DNA of 64,000 nucleotides, taken from contig CADBXL010000002.1 of the NCBI GenBank assembly GCA_902798615.1, forward strand, positions 1 through 64,000, given 5' to 3'. A program made the position numbers and the translations under genes. Below, in pieces: positions 33,502 through 41,555 of the stretch (position 1 is its first letter; each line of letters starts with the position of its first letter). The notes under the pieces are model-generated. The model had not been told where the DNA came from. It saw nothing but the letters and a program-made list of their open reading frames with translations, and ran no database searches. The stretch comes from an uncultured Bacteroidales bacterium (GTDB taxonomy: Bacteria > Bacteroidota > Bacteroidia > Bacteroidales > Bacteroidaceae).

Positions 33502-33538
33502 AATGTTGAGGGCGAGCCAATAGGCACGCCCTCATTTT
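33501..33538. terminator. bidirectional terminator
   Basis: GAGGGCG (33508-33514) and CGCCCTC (33527-33533), extended by AAAAT/ATTTT. It separates converging genes. Confidence 0.7.
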
Positions 33539-33564
33539 ATGTTATCAAAAAGAAAATAATTGAA

Positions 33565-34311
33565 TTAATACGGCCAAACAAGTCCTTTATTTTCAACACC
33601 TTCCTTCTTTTTTATTTTTATAGTTTCCTCTCCGCTTTTACCAAAATAGTATTGTGCGGACGCAATCATCCAAGGCATTACTTTGCGAAAAGTTGTATTA
33701 TCCCAGCTGCCATAACTCCTAATAATATCCTTAACTTCGACGGTCCATACAGGACTCATATTCGTTGTCTTTATTGCTTCTATATAACACCCTATACCTT
33801 TAGTATATTCGGCTGTAGTACTGCTATAATTGACAGTGTTAGTTTGTTGTTTCGTTTTTACAACGGTTGACGATGATCCACTTGCTTTTGCTGTGGTTGA
33901 TACAGAGTTCCCATATAGATTTGTATTGGCACTTCCATTTGCCTTGGCTGTAGAGTTTGCAGTAGTTTTTCCATTAGAAAGAGATATGCTGCCAGAAGAA
34001 GTACTTGTACCAACAAGTTCTTTATCTCCGATATAATATCCAAATCTAATACATAAAGACGCTTTTTGTGGAGTTTCTTCCATATAGCCACTTTCGTTAA
34101 GTCTATTTCTAAGAATACTTGCATATTCAAGGAATTCAAGATCATTTACTAAGGTTGAGTCAATAGGTTCAATGAAATATTTTTTTTCTATTGGTGTACT
34201 GCCAAATCCACTTACACTACAATAATAATAAGAGCTACAACTGTTAAGGGTAAGTGCAGTTAACACAAAAAGTAGTACTTTTGTGATTCTTGTTGATGTG
34301 TGGTATTTCAT
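33565..34311 (-). CDS. DUF4136-like lipoprotein
   Basis: A 248-residue predicted lipoprotein: signal LLFVLTALTLNSC with Cys25. The pattern of short N-terminal strand, LEYASILRNRLNESGYMEE, CIRFGYYIG and the late YSGSWD/MPWMIASAQYYFGKSG-type end fits DUF4136 outer-membrane-associated lipoproteins. A Ser/Thr/Asn-rich low-complexity insertion (about residues 100-165, GKTTANSTAKANGSANTN) interrupts the fold. Its transcription start is unclear; the candidate structured RNA lies directly upstream on the same strand and ends 7 bp before the ATG, so the RNA's terminator could also act as an attenuator for this gene. Confidence 0.72.
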   Translation of the reverse strand: MKYHTSTRITKVLLFVLTALTLNSCSSYYYCSVSGFGSTPIEKKYFIEPIDSTLVNDLEFLEYASILRNRLNESGYMEETPQKASLCIRFGYYIGDKELVGTSTSSGSISLSNGKTTANSTAKANGSANTNLYGNSVSTTAKASGSSSTVVKTKQQTNTVNYSSTTAEYTKGIGCYIEAIKTTNMSPVWTVEVKDIIRSYGSWDNTTFRKVMPWMIASAQYYFGKSGEETIKIKKKEGVENKGLVWPY

Positions 34312-34317
34312 AATTGG

Positions 34318-34505
34318 AAATAAAAAAGGGCGCAGACTTTCCGAAATCCTCGCCCCTTCTTAAGGTACCGCCAAGCACCGCAACGCAGACAAGTATATAC
34401 GGTAAAGTCCACGTCCTAAACGGACATGGAACTTTTCGCATACTTGTTCTCGCGTTTTGAAATTGGCGGTTTCTAAGAAGGAGAACAAAAGCTAAAAGCT
34501 CAATG
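34318..34505 (-). ncRNA. candidate structured RNA with terminator (6S-like topology)
   Basis: Read on the minus strand: CCTTCTTA and CCGCCAA pair with TTGGCGG and TAAGAAGG across about 140 nt, giving an outer stem. An inner stem pairs AACGCGAGAACAAGTAT-type sequence with ATACTTGTCTGCGTT, and the tip AAAGT-CCATGTCC pairs with GGACGTGG-ACTTT. The result is one long rod with internal loops. It is followed by GGGCG(aggatttcggaaagtctg)CGCCC-TTTTTT, an intrinsic terminator. A TAACATTG box at about 34518 could start a transcript of about 185 nt. Rod shape and length recall 6S RNA, but this is not proven. Confidence 0.6.
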
Positions 34506-34519
34506 TTATATTTTATATC

Positions 34520-34816
34520 GAGAAAAACGGTTGTTACTCACCCTGAGATTATTAATTTGATTGATTAACTCTTTAGCTGAAGTTAGCCTTTGAAAAAACT
34601 AATTCAGCATAGGGGAACGTTACCGCTCATCTGTGTTTAATTACGTTTTACTTTCTGTTTCTTGTTGTTATGTTTAAAGGTTATACATATTAAAACTATC
34701 TGCGTGCAAAAATAAACAAATATTCTGAAATATCCAAATATTAGCTTATAAAATTACGTGAAAAATGATTATCTGATAAAGCTACAATCTCACTCCCTTA
34801 TAGGTCAGCTATACCT
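34520..34816. other. AT-rich spacer
   Basis: No gene seen. It holds only the possible upstream region of the structured RNA and several A/T-rich stretches. Confidence 0.45.
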
Positions 34817-34926
34817 CCGTTACAAAACCGTTCCAAGTCCGTTCCAAGTCCGTTCCAGCTCCAATCGAGAGAATCGAACAAAAAGCGGAGGCAGAACGAA
34901 GGCATAGCGAAGGATCAACGAAGGCA
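34817..34926. repeat. 11-bp word arrays (CCGTT x4 and CGAAGG x4)
   Basis: CCGTT starts at 34817, 34828, 34839 and 34850. CGGAGG/CGAAGG starts at 34886, 34897, 34908 and 34919. Every step is exactly 11 bp, and the intervening sequence keeps a similar spacing. The first word is the same as at 12320-12357. Confidence 0.8.
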
Positions 34927-35093
34927 CAACAGCCTTTAGAAATTGAAAAATGAGAATTGACAAAACGTATTCTGTAGGATGTCAACGAAATCAAGAATGT
35001 GTGAACCTTTTCAGAAATACGACAACTATTTCAGAACGATGTCAACAAACGCAGTTTAATAATAAACCAAAATAGGAAAAGACACATTCAACT

Positions 35094-35465
35094 CAGAAAA
35101 AAAGAATTTTCATACTACTCTGCAACTCATCACCCATAGCGTTGTAATATATTAACACACAGAATATTACAACGGTGATTCATTTTAAAGCACTCGTCAC
35201 CCACTCATCACCCTCAAGTAGCATATCATATTGATACAGAATAAGTTGCAGAGTTATTTCACTCGTCATCCTAAAAATGGTGACGAGTCGGTGACGAGTG
35301 AATCAACCTTGCAAATCTCACATTTTCAGTAAGATACAAGAATTCTGGTGACGAGTAGGTGACGAGTGCTTTAAAATGAATCACCGCTACAACTATCAGA
35401 ATCACAGCAGATTGCGGCGTTGAGGGTGACGAGTTGCAGAGTTATATGAAAATTCTTTTTTTCAG
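35094..35465. repeat. 372-bp nested inverted repeat with GGTGACGAGT word
   Basis: Outer arms (35094-35135 and 35424-35465) are complementary over about 40 bp with three mismatches and include AAAGAATTTTCATA and CTCTGCAACTC. Inner arms (35172-35213 and 35347-35390) pair over about 42 bp with few mismatches. A central hairpin uses TTCACTCGTCA / TGACGAGTGAA. Paired words GGTGACGAGT are 11 bp apart at 35279/35290 and 35347/35358, and ACTCGTCACC/ACTCATCACC at 35192/35203. The right edge abuts the next gene's stop codon. No open frame. Confidence 0.85.
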
Positions 35466-35466
35466 A

Positions 35467-36168
35467 TTACTTCTCGAAATGCTGATAGTCCTTTGAGGAT
35501 TTCCATGCCCCCCCCCATTTGAAACCATGCTTTATGAACAGTTTATAGCAGAGGTCATTTCGGTCAATCTTCATCGGGATATCCTTTCTCTTATCTCTGT
35601 TCTTGGCATATCTCGCGCCTGATGGCGGATCAATCTTATTGCCTTTTACGTATGGATTATAAAGGGGGTTGATGTCTATGGCAAGTCCCATACCATGCTT
35701 TGAGATGCGTGTGGTGGAACCTGTCATGAAACGGAAGTTAAAGCAAGAGGTATTGTTAGCCTCCATAGAACGGGTATCGTCAGCACCATAATTATCAATG
35801 AGGGATATACGCTCTATCTTGTATTTTGCCTTATAGAGTTCGCGGAAGATTTCAAGAAGATCCTGAGCAATAGCCTTGTTGCATATCAGTTCTCCTTGAT
35901 GCACCTTACCATCCTTGCCGTAATGCAGAACTTTCAGGTATCTCAATTCATTACGGCTCACGGTACAGGTCTTTGGCACAGACTTTCCCTGCATCAACAA
36001 CCAGATGCTGTCGGGGATGTTAGAAGAAGAAAAGGCGGCCTCTCCCCCCGCCCTCTCCCGTAGAGAGGGAGCTGGAAGGCAAAAGGCAAATAGGGACAAC
36101 AAGAAAAAGAGACCTAACCAAGCCTTCCCCAAGGGAAGGATGTTTGATAGTATTTTCGCTTTAGGCAT
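35467..36168 (-). CDS. M15-family D-Ala-D-Ala carboxypeptidase-like protein
   Basis: A 233-residue predicted periplasmic zinc peptidase of the M15 (VanY-like, M15_4) type. Metal-site motifs are TTRISKHGMGLAIDINPL (H and D ligands) and a C-terminal DYQHFEK (H ligand), with the GFKWGGAWKSSKDYQ segment typical of the family. It likely trims peptidoglycan stem peptides. The N-terminus is built from repeats: ILPLGKAWLG is the type-B palindrome, then a hydrophobic signal core (LFFLLSLFAFC), then APSLRERAGGEA from a type-A palindrome (36037-36080) right at the expected signal-peptidase site. The conserved domain begins at about SNIPDSIWLLMQ. Confidence 0.88.
   Translation of the reverse strand: MPKAKILSNILPLGKAWLGLFFLLSLFAFCLPAPSLRERAGGEAAFSSSNIPDSIWLLMQGKSVPKTCTVSRNELRYLKVLHYGKDGKVHQGELICNKAIAQDLLEIFRELYKAKYKIERISLIDNYGADDTRSMEANNTSCFNFRFMTGSTTRISKHGMGLAIDINPLYNPYVKGNKIDPPSGARYAKNRDKRKDIPMKIDRNDLCYKLFIKHGFKWGGAWKSSKDYQHFEK
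36037..36080 (-). repeat. type-A GC palindrome in the M15 gene
   Basis: GGCCTCTCCCCCCGCCCTCT then CCCGTAGAGAGGGAGCTGG. On the coding (minus) strand it encodes PAPSLRERAGGEAA in frame. Confidence 0.85.
36113..36150 (-). repeat. type-B palindrome in the M15 gene 5' end
   Basis: CCTAACCAAGCCTTCCCCAA then GGGAAGGATGTTTGATAGTA. In the coding strand it gives ILPLGKAWLG. Confidence 0.75.
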
Positions 36169-36217
36169 ATATTTTATTTATTTAATAGCGCAATCCTCCA
36201 ATAACCCAAAATACTAA

Positions 36218-36277
36218 CCACTCCCCCTGGAGGGGGTAAGGGGGGTGGAGCCTTCCCCTTGGGAAGGACGGGTTAGG
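36218..36277. repeat. GC palindromes between M15 and uvrD genes
   Basis: ACCACTCCCCCTGGAGGGGG and GCCTTCCCCTTGGGAAGGAC follow each other, the second ending GGGTTAGGC. They lie 4 bp from the uvrD stop codon. Confidence 0.65.
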
Positions 36278-36280
36278 CTT

Positions 36281-38875
36281 TTACAATTTCTTCAACTTCG
36301 CAAACTTGAGGAGAAGTTGCTTTGTACCGGCATTTCGGAATTCAACCGTTGCCTTGGCAGAATCTGCTTGTCCTTCAAGGGCGGTTACGAGACCGACACC
36401 GAAGCGGGCATGCTCTACCTTCATTCCTACGGAAAGACCTTGGAAGAAATCGGCCTCTCCCCCCGCCCTCTCCCGTAGAGAGGGAGCCTGTCCGCTCAAC
36501 ATATTACTGCGATTAGTGCCTTGTCTGAGAGCATCGTTCACCCTCTTCAAACTACCGCCACTCGCAACAATCTTTCTTTGGAAGGCTTCACCATAAGGAT
36601 TGACAGGTGTCTCAGGACGCTTAGGACCGGTTATCTTAGGCTTTGGATCAGCCATGAACTGTGATGCAACAGGCGAGCTGTTCTGATAATAAGAAGCGAC
36701 CTCTCCCCCCGCCCTCCCCCGTAGGGAGGGAGCCGGAGTGCGAAAAGAATCCCCACCATAACCGCCAAAACCATATCCATTGCCTCCTCGTGTAGCTCCA
36801 TAGCCAGTTGAGCCATAGTCGTCATCACTACGCTCAACAGTAACGAGTCGGGAGTCTATATCCTTGAGGAAACGGCTTGGGGCGTCAAACTCCATTCGTC
36901 CGTACCTATATCTCGATTTTGCACAGGTAAGGATACATTTCTTTTCTGCACGGGTAATGGCAACATACAGGAGGCGTCTCTCCTCTTCCAACTTACGCAT
37001 AGAGTCGGTACACATAGGCGACGGGAAGATATTCTCCTCCATGCCAACCACAAAGACGTGAGGGAACTCAAGTCCCTTGGCAGAGTGAATTGTCATAAGA
37101 GTTACCTTATTATCATCCTCAGCATCGCCACTATCCTTATCGGTCATCAACGATACATCCTGAAGGAAGTCAACAAGTCCGATAGGAAGACCTTCCTCAC
37201 GGTTTCCTTCAACGAAATCCTGCATGGAAGAAAGGAACTCGTCGAGATTCTCCTGACGGGACACATCCTCAGGATTAGAACCGGAATAGATATCAGCAGA
37301 TATACCGCTCATCTTGATGATTTCACGTCCTAAGTTAAAGGCATCCTCCTTGGCAAGACGCTCGGAATAGGAATTGATAAACGTTCTGAAATCAGAAAGC
37401 TTAGTCAATGTTCCCTTTGCTATGCTCACGCCATAGTCAGAAGGATTCTCTGATACCGTCCATAGGCTTAGCCTATACGCATTAGCTCCGGCAAGAAGCT
37501 TATTAAGGGTTGTATCGCCAATGCCACGGGTAGGATAATTGATAATCCTACGGAAAGCCTCATCGTCGTTATGGTTCACCACCAAACGGAAATATGCCAC
37601 GATATCCTTGATTTCCTTGCGCTGATAGAAGCTCATTCCACCATAGATACGATACGGAATACCATCCTTGAGCATCTGTTCCTCAAAGGTTCGGCTCTGG
37701 AAGTTAGTACGATAGAGGATGGCGAAATCCTTGAACATAAGTCCGTTACGCTTCACGCCAAGTCGTATATCCCTACATACGCTTATAGCCTCTTCCCTAT
37801 CAGAAGCCAACTGACGCATTATCAGTTTCTCACCTTCCGCATTCTCAGAAAACACATTCTTCTGAATCTGTCGATCGTTATGCTTAATCAGACTATTAGC
37901 CGCCTGAACGATGCGCTGTGTAGAACGGTAGTTCTGCTCAAGTTTGAAAAGCCTGCTACCCTCATACTGCTGCTGGAAGTCGAGGATATTATCAATATTA
38001 GCACCTCGGAATCCGTAGATACTCTGGGCATCATCACCCACGACACAAACATGCTGATGCTCAGAAGCCAACTGCCATACAATCTGCTGCTGGGCATAGT
38101 TCGTGTCCTGATACTCATCAACAAGCAAGAACCTGTACTTTGTGGCATACTGCTTCTTGATATCAGGATTATCATGGAATAGGCGGAATGTATATACAAG
38201 CAAATCGTCAAAGTCCATAGCATTCGACTTTCGGCAATTCACCACATACATCTCGTATATCTTGGCCATCTCAGGCATCTTTGCATCCCTATCATGAGCC
38301 AGCGCGTTCATATCTGAGGCATATTGCTCGGGCATCATGAGCTTGTTCTTTGCCCATGAGATTCGGTTATGAACATCTGCCGGCTTATACACCTTATCAT
38401 CAAGTTCCAATTGCTTTATGATACTCTTGCAAAGCGATTTGCTGTCAGCATCATCATAGATGGTAAAGTTGGAATCATAATGACCGCCAACAAGATATTT
38501 TGCCTCACGACGGAGAATACGTGCAAAGACACTATGGAAAGTGCCCATCTGAAGTGACTGAGCCTCAGGTCCAACGAGCGAAACGATACGCTCCTTCATC
38601 TCTCGTGCCGCCTTATTGGTAAAGGTAAGTGCCATTATCTCCCAAGGCTTATAACCCTGAGTGAGTAGATACGCTATCTTGTAGGTAAGAACGCGAGTCT
38701 TACCCGATCCGGCACCAGCAATCACAAGAGATGCTCCATCGATATATTCCACAGCCTCTCGTTGGGAGGCGTTGAGGGCGGAAAGGAAGTGGCCTCTCCC
38801 CCCGCCCTCCCCCGTAGGGAGGGAGCCGATTCGCGACTGGGGAGACTCAAATATGTCGTTACTATTGTCGTTCAT
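36281..38875 (-). CDS. uvrD: UvrD/PcrA-type DNA helicase with three repeat-encoded insertions
   Basis: An 864-residue superfamily 1A helicase (3'-5'), acting in nucleotide excision and mismatch repair or replication restart. Motifs: Q-motif LNASQREAV, Walker A AGAGSGKTRVL, motif Ia TFTNKAAREM, Walker B LLVDEYQDTN, motif III GDDAQSIYGFRGA, motif IV LEQNYRST, motif V VTLMTIHSAKGLEF, motif VI LYVAITRAEKK. The Pcr-specific C-terminal Tudor-like domain ends the protein. Three type-A repeats are translated: IGSLPTGEGGGRG near residue 20 (frame 2 of the repeat), APSLRGRAGGEV near 718 and APSLRERAGGEA near 800. All fall outside the motor domains in N-terminal and C-terminal linker regions. Confidence 0.96.
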   Translation of the reverse strand: MNDNSNDIFESPQSRIGSLPTGEGGGRGHFLSALNASQREAVEYIDGASLVIAGAGSGKTRVLTYKIAYLLTQGYKPWEIMALTFTNKAAREMKERIVSLVGPEAQSLQMGTFHSVFARILRREAKYLVGGHYDSNFTIYDDADSKSLCKSIIKQLELDDKVYKPADVHNRISWAKNKLMMPEQYASDMNALAHDRDAKMPEMAKIYEMYVVNCRKSNAMDFDDLLVYTFRLFHDNPDIKKQYATKYRFLLVDEYQDTNYAQQQIVWQLASEHQHVCVVGDDAQSIYGFRGANIDNILDFQQQYEGSRLFKLEQNYRSTQRIVQAANSLIKHNDRQIQKNVFSENAEGEKLIMRQLASDREEAISVCRDIRLGVKRNGLMFKDFAILYRTNFQSRTFEEQMLKDGIPYRIYGGMSFYQRKEIKDIVAYFRLVVNHNDDEAFRRIINYPTRGIGDTTLNKLLAGANAYRLSLWTVSENPSDYGVSIAKGTLTKLSDFRTFINSYSERLAKEDAFNLGREIIKMSGISADIYSGSNPEDVSRQENLDEFLSSMQDFVEGNREEGLPIGLVDFLQDVSLMTDKDSGDAEDDNKVTLMTIHSAKGLEFPHVFVVGMEENIFPSPMCTDSMRKLEEERRLLYVAITRAEKKCILTCAKSRYRYGRMEFDAPSRFLKDIDSRLVTVERSDDDYGSTGYGATRGGNGYGFGGYGGDSFRTPAPSLRGRAGGEVASYYQNSSPVASQFMADPKPKITGPKRPETPVNPYGEAFQRKIVASGGSLKRVNDALRQGTNRSNMLSGQAPSLRERAGGEADFFQGLSVGMKVEHARFGVGLVTALEGQADSAKATVEFRNAGTKQLLLKFAKLKKL
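36452..36489 (-). repeat. type-A GC palindrome in uvrD (C-terminal linker, second)
   Basis: Encodes QAPSLRERAGGEAD on the coding strand, immediately before FFQGLSVGMKVEHARFG, the start of the Tudor-like domain. Confidence 0.85.
36698..36736 (-). repeat. type-A GC palindrome in uvrD (C-terminal linker, first)
   Basis: Encodes APSLRGRAGGEV, between a Gly-rich stretch and SYYQNSSPV. Confidence 0.85.
38791..38829 (-). repeat. type-A GC palindrome at the uvrD N-terminus
   Basis: Encodes GSLPTGEGGGRG, which is a different reading frame of the same repeat than in the other genes. Together with 38911-38953 it forms an inverted pair. Confidence 0.85.
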
Positions 38876-38910
38876 TAAAATAAAAATTAAAAAAGTGCAG
38901 AGACTTGAGC

Positions 38911-38953
38911 CTTCCGGCTCCCTCCCTGCGGGGGATGGCGGGGGGAGAGGCCG
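38911..38953 (+). repeat. type-A GC palindrome upstream of uvrD / end of mtgA
   Basis: GGCTCCCTCCCTGCGGGGGA then TGGCGGGGGGAGAGGCCG. Noncoding here; it ends 2 bp before the mtgA stop codon. Confidence 0.8.
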
Positions 38954-38954
38954 T

Positions 38955-39650
38955 TTATTCGCTCATCGGGAACAGGTCGATAAACTTCATCTCTTTCTGG
39001 ATTCTTGCCTGACGCTTGAGCATATAGGCAGAAGGATTCTTGCTTGAGAACTTACGGGGATTAGGCAGGGTGGCAGCAATCAGGGCACAATCGGCACGTG
39101 AGAGTTCCGCAGCCGTCTTTCCGAAGTTCTCCCTTGCACAGGCATCAGCACCATATATGCCATTACCCATCTCTATGGAGTTGAGATAGACTTCCATGAT
39201 TCGCTCCTTACCCCACAGTACCTCAATAAGGACGGTGAAATACATCTCCAAGCCCTTTCTTACCCATGAACGACCAGGCCATAGGAATACATTCTTGGCG
39301 GTCTGCTGGGTAATGGTACTTGCACCATGCTTTGTCTTTGCCTTCTTATTGTGCTCCACAGCCTTCTGGATAGCATCAAAGTCAAAACCGTTATGCTTCA
39401 AGAATCTTGCATCCTCACTTGCCATCACAGCAACAGGCATATACTTCGACATCTCCTTCAGAGGCACCCAATGATGTTCCCATTTCACGTCGTATTCATC
39501 GGAGAAGGTCTGTTCCACCACTCTGATTACCATCAACGGAGTGACATAAACAGGTACAAACCTATAAGCTACAACAGCAAGAATAGTGGAAGCGAAAAAC
39601 GCTCCCACTATCCACTTTATAGTTTTTGTTATGATTTTTAAACCGATCAT
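38955..39650 (-). CDS. mtgA: monofunctional peptidoglycan transglycosylase
   Basis: A 231-residue GT51 glycosyltransferase polymerising lipid II into glycan strands. One N-terminal membrane helix ([18 protein letters not shown]) anchors it to the inner membrane. The GT51 motifs are [12 protein letters not shown] (catalytic Glu), [26 protein letters not shown] and [20 protein letters not shown]. There is no transpeptidase domain, the expected form of MtgA. Its 3' end touches a type-A repeat. Confidence 0.95.
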   Translation of the reverse strand: MIGLKIITKTIKWIVGAFFASTILAVVAYRFVPVYVTPLMVIRVVEQTFSDEYDVKWEHHWVPLKEMSKYMPVAVMASEDARFLKHNGFDFDAIQKAVEHNKKAKTKHGASTITQQTAKNVFLWPGRSWVRKGLEMYFTVLIEVLWGKERIMEVYLNSIEMGNGIYGADACARENFGKTAAELSRADCALIAATLPNPRKFSSKNPSAYMLKRQARIQKEMKFIDLFPMSE

Positions 39651-39670
39651 AAGCCTAAAAGCCTAACCAC

Positions 39671-39714
39671 GGCCTCTCCCCCCGCCCTCCCCCGTAGGGA
39701 GGGAGCCGGAAGGC
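39671..39714. repeat. type-A GC palindrome, left member of a pair
   Basis: GGCCTCTCCCCCCGCCCTCC then CCCGTAGGGAGGGAGCCGGAA. Noncoding, upstream of mtgA. Confidence 0.85.
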
Positions 39715-39773
39715 GAAAGGGCGTATTCAAGATTTTTCTAATTACACATTTTTAAATGTGCCTTCGTTAACAC

Positions 39774-39813
39774 TCCGGCTCCCTCCCTATGGGGGAGGGC
39801 GGGGGGAGAGGCC
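39774..39813. repeat. type-A GC palindrome, right member of a pair
   Basis: The inverse of 39671-39714 across about 60 bp containing the hairpin CACATTTTTAAATGTG. It ends 3 bp before the proS stop codon. Confidence 0.85.
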
Positions 39814-39816
39814 TTT

Positions 39817-41295
39817 TTAGTAGCTTCTCGCAATCAGCACACGGCACTTAGCAGGCTTGCCAGATACCATATCCACACCAGATGTCTGCTCGAAGGCGAA
39901 TGGCACACAACGGATAGTTGCCTGTGTCTCTTCCTTGATCTTTGCCTCGGTCTCGGCAGTACCGTCCCAGTGGCAGAGGAAGAAGCCACCATCCTTAACC
40001 TTCTCCTTGAACTCCTCGTAGTTGTCGCACTCATAGATATGAGCATCACGGAATGCGCGTGCCTTCTCGAAGATATTCTCCTGAATCCTGCCAAGAAGGT
40101 CGATAACATACTCTGCAATACCCTCGAACTTAACAGTCTCCTTCTCAAGAGTATCACGACGCATAACTTCAACAGTACCGTTCTCAAGGTCACGGCCACC
40201 CATAACGAGACGTACAGGAACACCCTTGAGCTCGTAGTCAGCGAACTTGAAGCCAGGACGCTTATTGTCAGCATCGTCAAACTTAACGCTGATACCCTTC
40301 TGACGGAGAGTGTCGATAACAGGCTTCATAGCCTCTGTTACGGCAGCTATCTGCTCAGACTTGCCGATAGGAATGATAACGACCTGAATTGGAGCAAGAC
40401 GTGGAGGAAGTACAAGACCATTGTCGTCAGAGTGAGTCATGATAAGAGCACCGATAAGACGTGTAGAAACGCCCCATGAGGTAGCCCATACATACTCAGG
40501 CTTGTTCTCCTTTGTGAGATATGTAACATCGAATGCCTTAGCAAAGTTCTGACCAAGGAAGTGAGAAGTACCGCTCTGGAGAGCCTTACCATCCTGCATC
40601 ATAGCTTCGATGGTATAGGTATCAAGAGCACCAGCGAAACGCTCTGTCTCACTCTTCACACCCTGCATTACAGGAACAGCCATCCAGTTCTCAGCGAAAT
40701 CAGCATAAACCTTCAGCATCTTCTGTGCCTCCTGCTCAGCCTCCTCACGGGTAGCATGAGCTGTGTGGCCTTCCTGCCAGAGGAACTCTGAAGTACGGAG
40801 GAATGGACGTGTACGCATCTCCCAACGCATTACGTTACACCACTGGTTGCAAAGCAAAGGCAGATCACGCCAAGAGTGAATCCAATTCTTATATGTGTTC
40901 CAAATGATTGTCTCAGATGTTGGTCGAACGATAAGCTCTTCCTCAAGTTTGGCATTTGGATCAACAACAACGCCATCGCCAGACTCATTAGTTTTCAGAC
41001 GATAATGGGTTACGACAGCACACTCCTTAGCAAAGCCCTCAACGTGCTCAGCCTCACGACTAAGGAAAGACTTAGGGATAAGGAGAGGGAAATATGCATT
41101 CTGCACACCAGTCTCCTTGAACATCTTATCCAACTGCTGCTGCATCTTCTCCCAGATAGCATAGCCGTAAGGTTTGATTACCATACAACCACGTACTGCA
41201 GACTGCTCTGCGAGGTCAGCCTTCACCACGAGATCATTGTACCACTGACTATAATTGTCAGCACGCTTTGTGAGTTCTTTAAGTTCTATTGCCAT
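39817..41295 (-). CDS. proS: prolyl-tRNA synthetase (archaeal/eukaryotic type)
   Basis: A 492-residue class II synthetase charging tRNA-Pro. It opens with [19 protein letters not shown] and [15 protein letters not shown], followed by class II motif 2 region [26 protein letters not shown] and motif 3 [26 protein letters not shown]. The anticodon-binding domain and the short C-terminal zinc-domain-like end close the protein. The absence of the INS editing domain marks the archaeal type, usual in Bacteroidetes. Its promoter region resembles that of the Bat operon. Confidence 0.97.
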   Translation of the reverse strand: MAIELKELTKRADNYSQWYNDLVVKADLAEQSAVRGCMVIKPYGYAIWEKMQQQLDKMFKETGVQNAYFPLLIPKSFLSREAEHVEGFAKECAVVTHYRLKTNESGDGVVVDPNAKLEEELIVRPTSETIIWNTYKNWIHSWRDLPLLCNQWCNVMRWEMRTRPFLRTSEFLWQEGHTAHATREEAEQEAQKMLKVYADFAENWMAVPVMQGVKSETERFAGALDTYTIEAMMQDGKALQSGTSHFLGQNFAKAFDVTYLTKENKPEYVWATSWGVSTRLIGALIMTHSDDNGLVLPPRLAPIQVVIIPIGKSEQIAAVTEAMKPVIDTLRQKGISVKFDDADNKRPGFKFADYELKGVPVRLVMGGRDLENGTVEVMRRDTLEKETVKFEGIAEYVIDLLGRIQENIFEKARAFRDAHIYECDNYEEFKEKVKDGGFFLCHWDGTAETEAKIKEETQATIRCVPFAFEQTSGVDMVSGKPAKCRVLIARSY

Positions 41296-41368
41296 TTTTA
41301 TGATGATTTTTTATTATTTTTTAGTCTAATATTATCTTAAAAATCCCGACATTTGCCAAAATCGAATG

Positions 41369-41376
41369 CAAAAATA
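41369..41376 (-). promoter_or_regulatory. proS promoter, -7 box TATTTTTG
   Basis: Minus-strand TATTTTTG followed by CATTCGATTTT. About 73 nt to the ATG. Confidence 0.65.
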
Positions 41377-41440
41377 CAAAAAAATGTTGTAACATTGTAA
41401 ATCATTTCCCATTTTTATTATGGTTTTTGAAATTTTTGAT

Positions 41441-41448
41441 TAACTTTG
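41441..41448 (+). promoter_or_regulatory. OmpA-like gene promoter, -7 box TAACTTTG
   Basis: TAACTTTG followed by CACACAAATAC. The leader to ATG 41556 is about 100 nt. The -33 element is not clear. Confidence 0.6.
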
Positions 41449-41555
41449 CACACAAATACGATGAAACTCATCGTTTTCAACCCACAATTGCAATAAAGCA
41501 ACATATTATTAGACTTTAAAGTACAACATTTATTATTAATTTAATACACAAAATC

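Noticed and set aside
34244-34441. 65-codon minus-strand frame
   Set aside because: It overlaps the structured RNA and its terminator and the lipoprotein start; the stems explain the sequence better than a protein.
24230-35370. 11-bp and GGTGACGAGT arrays as CRISPR
   Set aside because: Units are 5-10 nt with 4-6-nt filler; there are no ~30-nt repeats with unique spacers and no cas genes.
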